The position numbers and the translations under genes are program-made. The notes beneath the pieces were generated by a model, which was not told the origin of the DNA, did not search any database, and saw nothing but the letters and a program-made list of their open reading frames with translations. Shown piece by piece: positions 25,129 to 33,925 of a DNA stretch of 64,000 bases (the first letter of the stretch is position 1; each line of letters opens with the position of its first letter). The DNA is from Nocardioidaceae bacterium (GTDB taxonomy: Bacteria > Actinomycetota > Actinomycetes > Propionibacteriales > Nocardioidaceae): NCBI GenBank assembly GCA_018672315.1, contig CP076053.1:2653827-2717826 (forward strand). Direction: 5' to 3'.

Positions 25129-25151
25129 CGACCTCTGGGTTATGAGCCCAG
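25129..25151 (-). repeat. Inverted 23-base copy of the initiator tRNA anticodon arm
   Basis: Exact reverse complement of 18125-18147, spanning the anticodon stem-loop and the variable-region start. Similarity continues weakly into the D-arm side (CGAG..CCGAG with a four-base insertion) but the T-arm and acceptor are missing, so this is not a working tRNA. It lies about 120 bases outside attR, in the opposite orientation to the tRNA. Confidence 0.85.
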
Positions 25152-25270
25152 GAGGCGAGTGCCGAGGCGGACAGGGTTGGCCGTCGTAGGCATCTCCGTG
25201 GGGCAGATGTCCCTCCTGTCGGTGACCCGTGTCCCTGTCGAGGTCGAGCGATCGCCGGGAGCATTCGAGC

Positions 25271-26206
25271 ATGGACTTCGACTCTGCCCCGGGCCACGTG
25301 ACCTTCGCCGACAACGACGACCTCCGCGACATCATGACCGGCGCGGTGGTGGTGGGCGTGGATGGCTCGTCCGATTCCGAGAATGCCCTGGTCTGGGCCG
25401 CGGGTCGCGCCGCCAAGGAGCGCCGGGTCCTGGTCGTGCTCCACGCGGTCAACCTGGCTGCCGCCTATTCGCAGGCGCTCGTCTACGCCGACGGCATCGA
25501 CCGGGACACGTTGGTACGACGATTCGAGTCGAACGCGCAGAGGGTCGCCGACGAGGCGGCCGAGCGCGCTGCTGCCTTGCAGCCTGACCTCGACGTGCGC
25601 GCCCTGATCTCGCGCGACGACGCCAGGAACGCTCTGCTGAGGGCCGCTCACGATGCCTGGATGGTCGTGCTCGGGTCGCGAGGGCGTGGTCCGGTCAGGT
25701 CGATGCTCCTCGGTTCGGTCGGGGCGACGGTCAGCCGGCGGGCCGAGTGTCCGGTGGTGGTCGTGCGCCCGGGTGGCGCTGGCCATCGAGGTGGGATCGT
25801 GGCCGGCGTGGACGCGGGTTCCTCAGCGAGCTCCGTCCTCGACTTCGCATTCAGCGAGGCCTCGGTGCAACGCCTCCCTCTCACGGTCCTGCACACCCAC
25901 GTCGACAAGGTGGCACTCGCCGTCGGACTCCACACCCTCGGGGACGCACGTGACACCGAGGACGCCACGCGACTTCTCGCCGAAGTCGTCGCGGGATACC
26001 AGGAGAAGTTCCCCGACGTGCAGGTGACTCGTACGGTTCGCGGTGAGGAAGCCGCGTCGGCCTTGCTGTCGACGGACCCCGAGGCCTCGCTCGTGGTGGT
26101 GGGTCGGTCTCGTCACTCAGGTCCGTTGGCCGCGCTGCGCGTCGGCCTTGCCACCACGGTCCTCGAGCACGCGAACACCACGGTGGCGATCGTCCCCACT
26201 CCCTGA
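25271..26206 (+). CDS. Universal stress protein, two tandem Usp domains
   Basis: A 311-residue protein with two Usp folds. Domain 1 (about residues 20-160) has the strand VVVGVDGSSDSENAL and the ATP-loop GSRGRGPVRSMLLGSVG (G-x2-G-x9-G-S). Domain 2 (about 170-305) begins IVAGVDAGSSASSVL and carries VVVGRSRHSGPLAALRVGLAT, a weaker ATP site. Tandem Usp proteins are typical of actinobacterial dormancy regulons. ATG 25271 is chosen with GGGAG about ten bases upstream; an in-frame GTG at 25229 would add 14 residues. It is followed by a PPOX-like gene and a DevS/DevR pair on the other strand. Confidence 0.88.
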   Translation: MDFDSAPGHVTFADNDDLRDIMTGAVVVGVDGSSDSENALVWAAGRAAKERRVLVVLHAVNLAAAYSQALVYADGIDRDTLVRRFESNAQRVADEAAERAAALQPDLDVRALISRDDARNALLRAAHDAWMVVLGSRGRGPVRSMLLGSVGATVSRRAECPVVVVRPGGAGHRGGIVAGVDAGSSASSVLDFAFSEASVQRLPLTVLHTHVDKVALAVGLHTLGDARDTEDATRLLAEVVAGYQEKFPDVQVTRTVRGEEAASALLSTDPEASLVVVGRSRHSGPLAALRVGLATTVLEHANTTVAIVPTP

Positions 26207-26241
26207 CCCCGGCGGTTTCGCCTCGGTAGCCGCATTGCTGG

Positions 26242-26685
26242 TCACGGCCACTGCGTCCGGGTTCCCGCTGTCGCGGGAGCGTTCAGGTTGCGACCGGTCA
26301 GGCGATCGATCTCGATCCGCAACAACATCAGCCTGACACCGGCCGGCCACACGTCCACCTGCCTGCTCGGGACGGAAAGGTGCTCGCGCCTGCCGCGACC
26401 ACGAGCCAGCACGCTCCAGCCGAGACGCAGCTCGGGATCCACGTGGTCGACCTCGAAGGCGACGGGGGCGGAGCCGCACTCGCGTCCTGCCAGCGAGTAC
26501 GGGGAGAGACGGACGGTGATGTCTCCTTGGTCCATAACGTAGTTCACCGGCTGGGCGCTGAGCCCCTCGGCGCCCCGCCAGATGAGTCTGCCCACGGATC
26601 CGCTTGCCAAGAGCTGGCGACACGTGGTCTCGGTGAGCTCCTCGGGCCACCCTCCGTGACGTACGAACTGGTGCTGGCGGGTCAT
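26242..26685 (-). CDS. Pyridoxamine 5'-phosphate oxidase-like (PPOX) protein
   Basis: A 147-residue split-barrel flavin/F420-type protein (VGRLIWRGAEGLSAQPVNYVM, then strands ITVRLSPYS and VAFEVDHVDPELRLGWSVLARG). Such small proteins often bind FMN, F420 or haem; the exact cofactor is not decided. ATG 26685 has GAGGAG six bases upstream. It converges with the universal stress gene and lies downstream of the DevS-like kinase on the same strand. Both protein types are DevR targets in mycobacteria, so membership in a hypoxia/NO response is plausible (inference). Confidence 0.8.
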   Translation of the reverse strand: MTRQHQFVRHGGWPEELTETTCRQLLASGSVGRLIWRGAEGLSAQPVNYVMDQGDITVRLSPYSLAGRECGSAPVAFEVDHVDPELRLGWSVLARGRGRREHLSVPSRQVDVWPAGVRLMLLRIEIDRLTGRNLNAPATAGTRTQWP

Positions 26686-26868
26686 GACGACTCCTCTGCG
26701 GTTCCGCGCGACGGTGGATGCCGTCCGCGGGTGGTCTGCGCAGACACCTGCGCCCATGCCCTCAGGCTGTCCGCGCCCGCGGCCCGGCGGTAGTGACGTG
26801 GGTCCTCACCGACAGGGACCGGCGTCCCGTGACCGCAGCCATCCGGAGTGGGTGGAGCGGGGCCGGAC

Positions 26869-28566
26869 TCAGCGCCCGTGTCTCGGCGGGGCCGGCACGG
26901 TCCACACCACCTGCGTGCCCCGACCGGGGGTAGACCGGACCTCGAGAGTCCCGCCACGGTCCTCGGCTCGCCGTCGCAAGTTCTCGAGCCCGCTGTGAGC
27001 GACCCGCGTGTCGTCGAAGCCGGCGCCGTCATCTGTCACCGTCAGACAGATCTGGCGGCCGGCCGCGACCGTGACCTCGACGGTGTCCGCACTGGCGTGC
27101 CTGCCGGCGTTCGAAAGAGCCTCGGCAAGGACTGCGAGGACGTCCTCAGCCACCTCCCCGACGACGACGCTGCGTACGGGCCCCTCGAAGGTGAGCGAGG
27201 GACGGAACTTCAGCGTGGCTCGGGCGCGCTCCACCAAAAGCGAGATCCGTGACTGCACGTCACCGGCATGAGCTGGGACGTTCAAGGCGAAGATGGTGCG
27301 ACGGATGTCCTTGACCGTCTGGTCGAGCTCGTCGACCGCGCGGGACACCCTGCCCGCGGTCTGAGGGTCCTCGAGCCTGCGCGTCAAGGAGTCCAGGCCG
27401 AGGGACACGGCGAACAGCCGCTGGATCACCACGTCATGGAGGTCTCGCGCGATCCGGTCACGCTCCTCGAGCACGGCGAGCCGTTGCTGGTTGTCGCGCG
27501 CCCGGGCGACCTCCAGAGCCAGCCCCAGCTGGTGCGCGTGCTGCCGTGGTAGGTCCGGGTCGAGGTCGTGACCGGCCCCCGCACGCTCGTGCGCCCAGGC
27601 GATGCCCAGGACGCCGAGCGCGGCACCATCGGTCCGCAGGGGGACGACCAGCTGGGGACCGCCCAGAGGCCCCCTCGGCTCCAGGGATCCGGCGAGTCCG
27701 CCGGCGTCGGCCTCTGCGTCGGCCTCGGAGAGGATCTGCGCAGTCGACGTGCCAGGGCGCGTCAGGTCGTCGAGGTCGCCGGGGAGGGCCCCTGCGAGCG
27801 CCGCCACGCGCGAGGGCCCGTGGCTGCTCCGGAGCACCAACCAGGCGCTGTCGGCGTCGGCCGCGAGCATCGCGCGGTGCGCCAGCGCGTCGAGGACCTC
27901 CGAGGTCGCCCCGTCACCGGCGAGCGCACTGGTGCCGAGGGCCGTGGCCTCCAACCAGTGCTGCCGGTGGCGTGCTTCCTGGTAGAGCCGTGCGTTCTCG
28001 ATCGCGACACCGGCGGCGGCCGCTAGCGCCACCACCATCTCCTCGTCCTCCGCCGTGAATTCGCCTCCCCCCGCCTTCTCGGTCAGGTAGAGATTGCCGA
28101 ACACGCGTCCTCGGCTGCGGACCGGGACGCCGAGGAACGAGCGCATCGGAGGGTGGTGCGCAGGAAATCCGAAGGATGCCGGGTGCTCGGCGATCTCGTG
28201 CAGCCGCAGCGGCTCCGGTCGATCGATCAGCAGACCCAGGAGACCGAGTCCGTGGGGTGCGTCCCCGATGTCGGAGGCCACGCTCACCGCGAGGCCGTGG
28301 TGGACGAAGGTACGCAGCGGGCGGTCGCCCCCCTCCGCCAGCACGCCCAGCGCCGCGTACCGCGCCTCGACGATCGCTCCCGCCAGTCGGACGATGCGGG
28401 CCAGGACTCCGTCGAGCGACAGGTCGCTCGTCGTGGCCACGGCGGCGTCGAGCAGGAGACGCATGCGCTCCCGCTCCGAGAGCGGGCCGCCCGTACGACC
28501 CAACAGTCCGTCCAGCCGCTCGTCGATGTCGACGCGTCGCAGACTGGGGTCGGGGCGGTCACTCAT
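26869..28566 (-). CDS. DevS/DosS-like sensor histidine kinase (two GAF domains)
   Basis: A 565-residue soluble kinase. Residues about 40-190 form GAF-1 (MRSFLGVPVRSRGRVFGNLYLTEK), about 205-345 a second, less clear GAF (LVVPLRTDGAALGVLGI). Residues about 355-420 form a HisKA_3 dimerisation helix with the phospho-acceptor His in ERDRIARDLHDVVIQRL, and the C-terminus is a HATPase (EALSNAGRHA, VTDDGAGFD, GLENLRRRAEDRGG). In DevS, GAF-A holds haem; whether that holds here would depend on a proximal His that I did not align. It starts three bases after the response regulator stop, so the pair is one operon. Confidence 0.88.
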   Translation of the reverse strand: MSDRPDPSLRRVDIDERLDGLLGRTGGPLSERERMRLLLDAAVATTSDLSLDGVLARIVRLAGAIVEARYAALGVLAEGGDRPLRTFVHHGLAVSVASDIGDAPHGLGLLGLLIDRPEPLRLHEIAEHPASFGFPAHHPPMRSFLGVPVRSRGRVFGNLYLTEKAGGGEFTAEDEEMVVALAAAAGVAIENARLYQEARHRQHWLEATALGTSALAGDGATSEVLDALAHRAMLAADADSAWLVLRSSHGPSRVAALAGALPGDLDDLTRPGTSTAQILSEADAEADAGGLAGSLEPRGPLGGPQLVVPLRTDGAALGVLGIAWAHERAGAGHDLDPDLPRQHAHQLGLALEVARARDNQQRLAVLEERDRIARDLHDVVIQRLFAVSLGLDSLTRRLEDPQTAGRVSRAVDELDQTVKDIRRTIFALNVPAHAGDVQSRISLLVERARATLKFRPSLTFEGPVRSVVVGEVAEDVLAVLAEALSNAGRHASADTVEVTVAAGRQICLTVTDDGAGFDDTRVAHSGLENLRRRAEDRGGTLEVRSTPGRGTQVVWTVPAPPRHGR

Positions 28567-28569
28567 GCG

Positions 28570-29232
28570 TCAGCGGCGTGGATGCTTCTGGGCGAAGATC
28601 GCCGCCTGGGTGCGACTGCCCAGCCCGAGCTTCGCCAGCATGGTCGAGACGTAGTTGCGTACGGTCTTCTCGGCGAGGAAGAGCTCGGAGGCGATCTCCC
28701 GGTTCGTCAGTCCGCGGCCGATCAGCTCGAGCAGACGCTGCTCCTGCTCGGTGAGACGCTCGAGCTCCTCGTCCACCGGCGGACCGTGACGGACCCGGTC
28801 GAAGACCCGTGCGGTGAGATCGGGGTCGAGGGTCGAGTGCCCCGCGGCGACCCGACGGATGTCGTGCACGAGGTCCACTCCCCGCACGTGCTTGAGGACG
28901 TACCCGGCGGCGCCGGCCATGATCGCGGCGAAGACCGCGTCGTCGTCGTCGTACGAGGTCAGGATGAGCGCTCGGATCTCGGGGTCACGCGAACGCACCT
29001 CCCGACACACGTCGATCCCGGTCCCGTCGCGAAGCCGGTTGTCGAGGACGGCGACGTCGGGACGGAGCGCGAGGATGCGGGGCACGGCCTCGGCCGCGGA
29101 GCCTGCCTCCCCGACCACGACGATCCCTTGCTCATCGGCCAACATCTCCCGGATGCCGCGGCGCACGACCTCGTGGTCGTCCAGGAGGAAGACGCGCACG
29201 AGGCGTTCCTCCGGCGCCGACGGCTCGACCAT
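28570..29232 (-). CDS. DevR/NarL-family response regulator
   Basis: A 220-residue regulator. The receiver domain has acidic Asp18-Asp19 in FLLDDHEVVRRG, phospho-acceptor Asp64 in VAVLDNRLRDG, and switch Lys in YVLKHVRG. The LuxR-type HTH is at the C-terminus (LTEQEQRLLELIGRGLTNREIASELFLAEKTVRNYVSTMLAKLG). The sequence and the downstream GAF kinase fit DevR/DosR. ATG 29232 is chosen over an upstream in-frame extension into the intergenic region. Probable targets are the nearby Usp and PPOX genes. Confidence 0.88.
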   Translation of the reverse strand: MVEPSAPEERLVRVFLLDDHEVVRRGIREMLADEQGIVVVGEAGSAAEAVPRILALRPDVAVLDNRLRDGTGIDVCREVRSRDPEIRALILTSYDDDDAVFAAIMAGAAGYVLKHVRGVDLVHDIRRVAAGHSTLDPDLTARVFDRVRHGPPVDEELERLTEQEQRLLELIGRGLTNREIASELFLAEKTVRNYVSTMLAKLGLGSRTQAAIFAQKHPRR

Positions 29233-29313
29233 GCGGTCATCGTAGTAGCGCTCGTGGGACCTCCGTCCATCGTGATCGGGACCGATGACCATGGGCGGCG
29301 CCCTCCTGGCTTC

Positions 29314-29547
29314 CTACCGTCCCTGGAGAAGCCGGTCGTCAGCCACCGGCACATCCTCGGAGGAGCGTGGGGTCGCCGTGGTCGGCTCCGGCTCGACGAC
29401 GTACGCGGTCAGGTCGGTCTCGTCGACGACGACCCGCACCACTGCGCCACCACCCCCACCGCTCACCTCGACCACGCCACGGCGAGTGCCGTGGCGCACG
29501 AGCTGCTCACCGGGCCGCGCGACCGGTCGATCCTGAGGTCGACCCAC
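29314..29547 (-). CDS. Possible small protein upstream of the DevR-like gene
   Basis: A 77-residue frame whose codons are strongly GC3-biased in the stretch VRVVVDETDLTAYVVEPEP, unlike a random shadow. The N-terminal 20 residues are less convincing, and an internal GTG (VRHGTRRGVV) could be the true start. It ends 81 bases before the response regulator start on the same strand, so it could be the first gene of that operon. No family is recognised. Confidence 0.4.
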   Translation of the reverse strand: MGRPQDRPVARPGEQLVRHGTRRGVVEVSGGGGGAVVRVVVDETDLTAYVVEPEPTTATPRSSEDVPVADDRLLQGR

Positions 29548-29642
29548 GCAGAGGCCGGTCTCGATCTCATCGACCGCGTCGTGCCCCTGGGGTCGACGGC
29601 GGGGGACACGGGCGCCGGGCGCTCCACGTCTATGGTCACCGC

Positions 29643-30161
29643 ATGTCTCGCACCTCTCGACCCATGACCGTCAGCGACTCCGTCGAGGTCGCCGTCGCAC
29701 CCGGGGTCGCGTACGCAGCCTTCAGCGACGTCTCCCAGATGGGACGCTGGAGTCCCGAGAACCGCGGGGCCGACGCCGAGCCGGGCAAGGCGCTGACCGT
29801 CGGGGACCGGTTCACCGGCCGCAACCGCCGTGGCCGTGTCAGCTGGCAGACCAGCTGTGTGGTGACGGCCGCCGACGCCCCGCACCACTTCGCGTTCACC
29901 GTCGACACCTGGGGCGTACGCAAGCCGTGGCTGAAGGCTCCCGTGGCGACCTGGGACTACCGCTTCGAGCCCACCGAGACCGGCGTCCGGGTGCAGCAGA
30001 CGTGGATCGACGAGCGCACCTCGTGGCCCGACTGGGCCGCGCGGGCCTTCGACAAGGTCGCGACCGGCACGACGTTCGCGCGGTTCCAGCGCGGCAACAT
30101 CGCTCGTACGCTCGCGCGCTTCAAGCGCGAGCTCGAGAACGGCGAGCGATCCCCGAGCTGA
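29643..30161 (+). CDS. SRPBCC (START/polyketide-cyclase-like) family protein
   Basis: A 172-residue protein with the helix-grip fold pattern: strand VSDSVEVAVAPGVAYAAFSDVSQMGRWSPEN, central strands WQTSCVVTAADAPHHFAFTVDTWG and WDYRFEPTETGVRVQQTW, and a long C-terminal helix (FARFQRGNIARTLARFKREL). It binds a hydrophobic ligand or acts as a cyclase/dehydratase-like protein; no catalytic residue is evident. ATG 29643 is chosen; ATG 29664 is an alternative. It stands alone between divergent and downstream regulators. Confidence 0.8.
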   Translation: MSRTSRPMTVSDSVEVAVAPGVAYAAFSDVSQMGRWSPENRGADAEPGKALTVGDRFTGRNRRGRVSWQTSCVVTAADAPHHFAFTVDTWGVRKPWLKAPVATWDYRFEPTETGVRVQQTWIDERTSWPDWAARAFDKVATGTTFARFQRGNIARTLARFKRELENGERSPS

Positions 30162-30324
30162 CGCCGTCGTCCCGGGGCCGCGATCTCCGACCGATTCCGT
30201 ACCTATCCGGGCGGCGCAGATGCGTCGTGAGACCGAGGGGATCGGGTACCTTTCCCGCGGAGTCGCCTGGCGGCGACGAAGCGCAGATCCGCCGCGAGCG
30301 GCGGTCCCGACCGGAGGAGCGGCA

Positions 30325-30996
30325 GTGGGCGATCGGACGATGCCGTCCCCGCTCGGCGGCGAGGTGACGTACGCGGACCGGACGGTCTCGGTCCTGCGGC
30401 AGATGATCCTCGAGGGCCAGCTCGCCTCCGGTGAGCGACTCAACGAGGTGCACCTCGCCCAGGCGCTGGGCATCAGCCGCGGTCCTCTGCGCGAGGCGAT
30501 GCGGCGGCTCAGCAGCGAGGGCCTGCTGAACCTCGTGCCGCACCGCGGGGCGTTCGTGCCGGCCTTCACCGCCGAGCAGCTCTCCGACCTCTACACGCTG
30601 CGCATCGCTCTCGAGACGCACGCCGCCCGCTTGGTGGCCGAGTCGGGCGACGCCTCGAGCCTCGAGCCTCTCGTGAGCGAGGTCGACGGGGCGGCCTCGG
30701 TGCTCGCCGACGGCGACGCCGCCTATCCCTCCGACCGCGACTTCCACCGGGTGCTCGTGCAGCTCTCGGGCAGTACTGCCCTCGTGGAGGCCGCCGAGGC
30801 GACGTCGGCCCGCATCAGGCTGGCGCGGTCACGATCGGCCAGCCAGCCGGCACGGGCCCGCGAGGCGGTGGCGGAGCACCGCGACATCGTCGACGCCCTC
30901 TCGGCAGGGGACGCCGAGGCGGCCGTACGCCTCCTGCGTCGTCACCTGCTGAACTCCCTCGACAACGCGATCGCCCTCATCGACGCGCAGACCTGA
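30325..30996 (+). CDS. GntR-family regulator, FCD subfamily
   Basis: A 223-residue regulator with an N-terminal winged HTH (LRQMILEGQLASGERLNEVHLAQALGISRGPLREAMRRLSSEGL) and a C-terminal FCD helical ligand domain with the metal-binding pattern Asp/His (SDRDFHRVL, AEHRDIVDAL). It probably responds to a carboxylic acid. GTG 30325 with GGAGG at 30312-30316 sets the start. It overlaps the 3' end of mftF tail to tail by 20 bases. It is a second GntR near the mycofactocin region (another is at 48557) and may control part of it. Confidence 0.85.
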   Translation: MGDRTMPSPLGGEVTYADRTVSVLRQMILEGQLASGERLNEVHLAQALGISRGPLREAMRRLSSEGLLNLVPHRGAFVPAFTAEQLSDLYTLRIALETHAARLVAESGDASSLEPLVSEVDGAASVLADGDAAYPSDRDFHRVLVQLSGSTALVEAAEATSARIRLARSRSASQPARAREAVAEHRDIVDALSAGDAEAAVRLLRRHLLNSLDNAIALIDAQT

Positions 30997-32482
30997 GGTC
31001 GCGTACGCCACGGCCTGCCCCGCTCGGCCCACCGGGCCGAGAGGGGCGCCGCGGCAGCAGCGCCGCCAGAGACCGGGCGCGCCAGGCACCCCACCAGAGC
31101 CCGGCCCCGTACGCCGCGTCGTCGAGTCGCCGCCCGACCAGCAGCGTGGCGACGTCGAGCCCTGTGTGCCGTCGCTCGTAGCAGGCCACGAGACCGTCGA
31201 TCACCAGAGCCGAGGCCATCACCCGACGGCCAGGCCGCGAGGCCAGCAGGACCGCCGAGACCGGTGACCAGTGCCTGACCAGCAGCGACGACTCCTGTCG
31301 CACCGCCCAGCCGGCGCCTTGCAGTGCCAGCGCGACCGATGCCCGCGCCCGGGTGGGCTGCGGCACCTCGCGGGGGAGCGCCCGATCGACCGAGACGGCA
31401 GCGTGCGCAACGGTGGCACCGGCCACGGCGAGGCCCCACCTCCGCCGGGAGAGCAGCGCCAGCCCCGCGACGGCCATCGAGGGCGACAGCACCGCGGGGG
31501 CCAACTGACCCGGGTGACGCCTGGCCAGCTCGGCACCGCCCGAGCCGTACACGACCTTGCGGCCGAGCCACCCGGTCAGTGTGGGGCGTACGTCGTGGTG
31601 CACCACGCACCCGGGGTCGTACCGCACGCGGTTCCCCGCCGCGGTCAGTCGCCAGACCAGGTCCACGTCCTCGCCGACCCGCAGCCTCGTGTCGAACCCG
31701 TCACCGAGCCGTGCCACCTCGCCGACCAGGCACGCGCTGGGCAGCCAGCCCACGGCGGCGCCGCTGCTTACGGAGCCGGGGCGGCGACCGAGGTCCAAGG
31801 ACGAGGCCGCGGCGTCGTACGGCTCGAACCATCGCGGGTCCGCCCTCGTCGTACGGCCGACGACACGGGGTCCGACGAGGGCCACCGAGGGGTCCGCGAG
31901 CTGCCGCGTCAGCTGCAGCAGCACCTCCGCGGACGCGACGACGTCGGAGTCGACGAAGGCGACCAGGGGGGTGCGTACGCGAGCCAGCCCTGCGTTGCGC
32001 GCACCGGCCGGTCCGACGTTGTCCGCCAAGACCACCAGCTCGGCGCCGTGGCGAGTCGCGACCGCCGCGACCGCGCCCGGACCGCGGGAGGCGTCGTCGA
32101 CCACGACGACACGGAGTGGTCCGAGAGCCGCGAGACAACGGTCGAGCTGCTCCGCGCGGTCGCGGACCGGCACGACCACCGTCATCTCCTCGGCCGGTCT
32201 CGCCTCGACGTCGTCGACCACGGGAGCCGCCATGTCGCGTGCCAGGAGACGGTCGGCCAGCACCGCACTCGCGACGTCGGTCACCGTGAGCCGGCGACCG
32301 GACAGCAGATCGCCGGCGGCGCGTGAGAGGCGCATCGCCGTGACCGGAGCGCCGCCGACCAGGAGCCGGCCGCCCTCGAGCTGCGATGTCGTCGGCAGCA
32401 GCTCGACCGTGAAGCCGTCTGGCAGGGCGGGCTCCGCGGGCTGATCGTGCACGGGCGCGGCCGCGGGCGCGGTCGACGTCAT
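30977..32482 (-). CDS. mftF: Mycofactocin biosynthesis glycosyltransferase MftF
   Basis: A 501-residue protein with a GT2 glycosyltransferase domain at residues about 100-330 (MTVVVPVRDRAEQLDRCL, the DxD-type metal motif FVDSDVVAS, and GEDVDLVWRL), an N-terminal ~90-residue domain typical of MftF, and hydrophobic C-terminal segments. MftF adds beta-1,4-glucose units to premycofactocin. It starts in an ATGA overlap with the SDR gene, last of the mftA-B-C-D-E-SDR-F operon. Sequence and context agree. Confidence 0.9.
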   Translation of the reverse strand: MTSTAPAAAPVHDQPAEPALPDGFTVELLPTTSQLEGGRLLVGGAPVTAMRLSRAAGDLLSGRRLTVTDVASAVLADRLLARDMAAPVVDDVEARPAEEMTVVVPVRDRAEQLDRCLAALGPLRVVVVDDASRGPGAVAAVATRHGAELVVLADNVGPAGARNAGLARVRTPLVAFVDSDVVASAEVLLQLTRQLADPSVALVGPRVVGRTTRADPRWFEPYDAAASSLDLGRRPGSVSSGAAVGWLPSACLVGEVARLGDGFDTRLRVGEDVDLVWRLTAAGNRVRYDPGCVVHHDVRPTLTGWLGRKVVYGSGGAELARRHPGQLAPAVLSPSMAVAGLALLSRRRWGLAVAGATVAHAAVSVDRALPREVPQPTRARASVALALQGAGWAVRQESSLLVRHWSPVSAVLLASRPGRRVMASALVIDGLVACYERRHTGLDVATLLVGRRLDDAAYGAGLWWGAWRARSLAALLPRRPSRPGGPSGAGRGVRDLRSARR

Positions 32483-33246
32483 GGCCTGAAGCCGCCGTCG
32501 GCGTGCACGTCCGAGGCGTGGAAGACCGCGCCGGCCGGGGAGCAGGCGTGGGCGATGACGGCGGCGACCTCCGCGGGCGCGAGGACGCGGCCGAGGTCCT
32601 GCTGCGCGACCAGCGTCGCGACGTCCACGCCGTAGAGCCCTGCGGTCTCGGCCAGCATCGCGGTGTCGGTGGATCCGGGGGAGACCGCGCACGCCGTGAT
32701 CCCGGTGCCGCGCAGGTCCGCGGCGAGCCCCTTCACGAGACCGACCACGGCGTGCTTGACGGTGCTGTAGCCCGCGAGGTGGAACAGGCCGTGGTGACCG
32801 GCGGCCGAGGCGACGGCCACGAAGCGCGCACGCTCGGGACTCGGGCTGCGCAGCATCGCGGGGATCGCCGCCGCGGCCAGGTTCCACACGCCGCGCACGT
32901 CGACGTCCCACAGGTCCTGCAGGTCGGAATCGGCGGTCTCCCACAGCGGCGCGCCACCGCGGACGACGGCTGCGGCGCCGACGGCGACGTCGAGGCGTCC
33001 CCAGCGGTCAGTCGCGAGATCCACCGCCGTCTCGAGCGCCGACCGGTCGCGGACGTCGGCGACGACCGGCACGACCGAATCACCGCCGCGCGCGGCCACC
33101 TGCTCGAGGTCCTCCCGGGTCGCCTGCGGGGACCCCGAGCACACGTCGAGCGCGACCACGGCACAGCCGTCGGCGACCAGGTGGTCGACCACGGCCGCGC
33201 CGATGCCGCGGGCCGCCCCGGTGACGATCGCGACGCGCTCTGTCAT
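32479..33246 (-). CDS. Mycofactocin-locus short-chain dehydrogenase
   Basis: A 255-residue SDR: cofactor loop TGAARGIG at residues 9-16, Asp in LDVCSG, catalytic Ser in AVASAAG and YxxxK in YSTVKHA. SDRs of this type inside mft loci are thought to use bound NAD(H) recycled by mycofactocin. It lies between mftE and mftF, overlapping mftF by four bases and ten bases after mftE. Substrate unknown. Confidence 0.88.
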   Translation of the reverse strand: MTERVAIVTGAARGIGAAVVDHLVADGCAVVALDVCSGSPQATREDLEQVAARGGDSVVPVVADVRDRSALETAVDLATDRWGRLDVAVGAAAVVRGGAPLWETADSDLQDLWDVDVRGVWNLAAAAIPAMLRSPSPERARFVAVASAAGHHGLFHLAGYSTVKHAVVGLVKGLAADLRGTGITACAVSPGSTDTAMLAETAGLYGVDVATLVAQQDLGRVLAPAEVAAVIAHACSPAGAVFHASDVHADGGFRP

Positions 33247-33256
33247 CGACCGCCCC

Positions 33257-33925
33257 TCACGCCGTCAGGCGACGGGCCGCGTCCGTCACGTCCGCCACCA
33301 TCGCGCGCAGCACCCCGAGGCCCTCCTGCGCCGACGCGCCGGCGGGGTCGCCCAGCACGCCGTTGGCGGAGACGGCGGCGACGCCCCCGGACATCATCGC
33401 GGGCAGGATCTCCGCGAGCGGACTGCAGTTGCCGGCCTCGGCACGGTCCAGTCGTACGGACCCGGGCCGCAGGTGGAGCATCAGCGAGGTCTCCGTACGC
33501 CCTGCGTGCAGGTCGACCTCCTCGGTGGCGCACGCGACCCACGCCACCCGCCGACCCTCCATGCCGAGCGTTTCGACGGCCGCGCGCAGCGCCGTGAGGT
33601 TGCCTCCGTGCGCGTTGACCAGCAGCACGCCGGCCGCCCAGGTCGTCATCGAGCGCACGAGCTCGACGACCTGGTGGGTCAACGCGTCGGTCCCCACCGA
33701 GGAGGTGCCGGCGAAGGACTGGTGCTCCCCGCTCGACCCGTACGCCAGCGGCGGCGCCGCCCACCCGCCGACCTCGCGCGCCGCGGCCTCCGCGACGGCG
33801 ACGGCGATCGTGGTGTCGGTGTCCAGCGGCAGGTGGGGCCCGTGCTGCTCGACCGACCCGACGGGCACCAGGACCAGCGGCCGCCGATCGATCTCCGGCC
33901 ACGTCGCGTCGGCGAGCGAGCTCAC
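33257..33925 (-). CDS. mftE: Mycofactocin precursor peptide peptidase MftE
   Basis: A 222-residue creatininase-fold metalloprotease. Metal ligands are visible in GSVEQHGPHLPLDTDT (Glu, His, Asp) and NAHGGN. MftE removes the leader from the modified MftA, leaving the Val-Tyr-derived moiety AHDP. The start is GTG 33925 in a GTGA overlap with mftD. Confidence 0.9.
   Translation of the reverse strand: MSSLADATWPEIDRRPLVLVPVGSVEQHGPHLPLDTDTTIAVAVAEAAAREVGGWAAPPLAYGSSGEHQSFAGTSSVGTDALTHQVVELVRSMTTWAAGVLLVNAHGGNLTALRAAVETLGMEGRRVAWVACATEEVDLHAGRTETSLMLHLRPGSVRLDRAEAGNCSPLAEILPAMMSGGVAAVSANGVLGDPAGASAQEGLGVLRAMVADVTDAARRLTA

Noticed and set aside
25110-25190. A second initiator tRNA on the minus strand
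   Set aside because: Only the anticodon arm matches; no T-arm, acceptor or D-arm pairing can be formed.
24617-25786. A 389-residue minus-strand frame crossing the right end of the element
   Set aside because: It crosses attR, the terminator and the tRNA fragment, and overlaps the Usp gene; no domain is seen.
28153-29667. A 504-residue plus-strand frame across the DevS/DevR-like pair
   Set aside because: Antisense to two genes with complete motifs and no recognisable fold in this frame.
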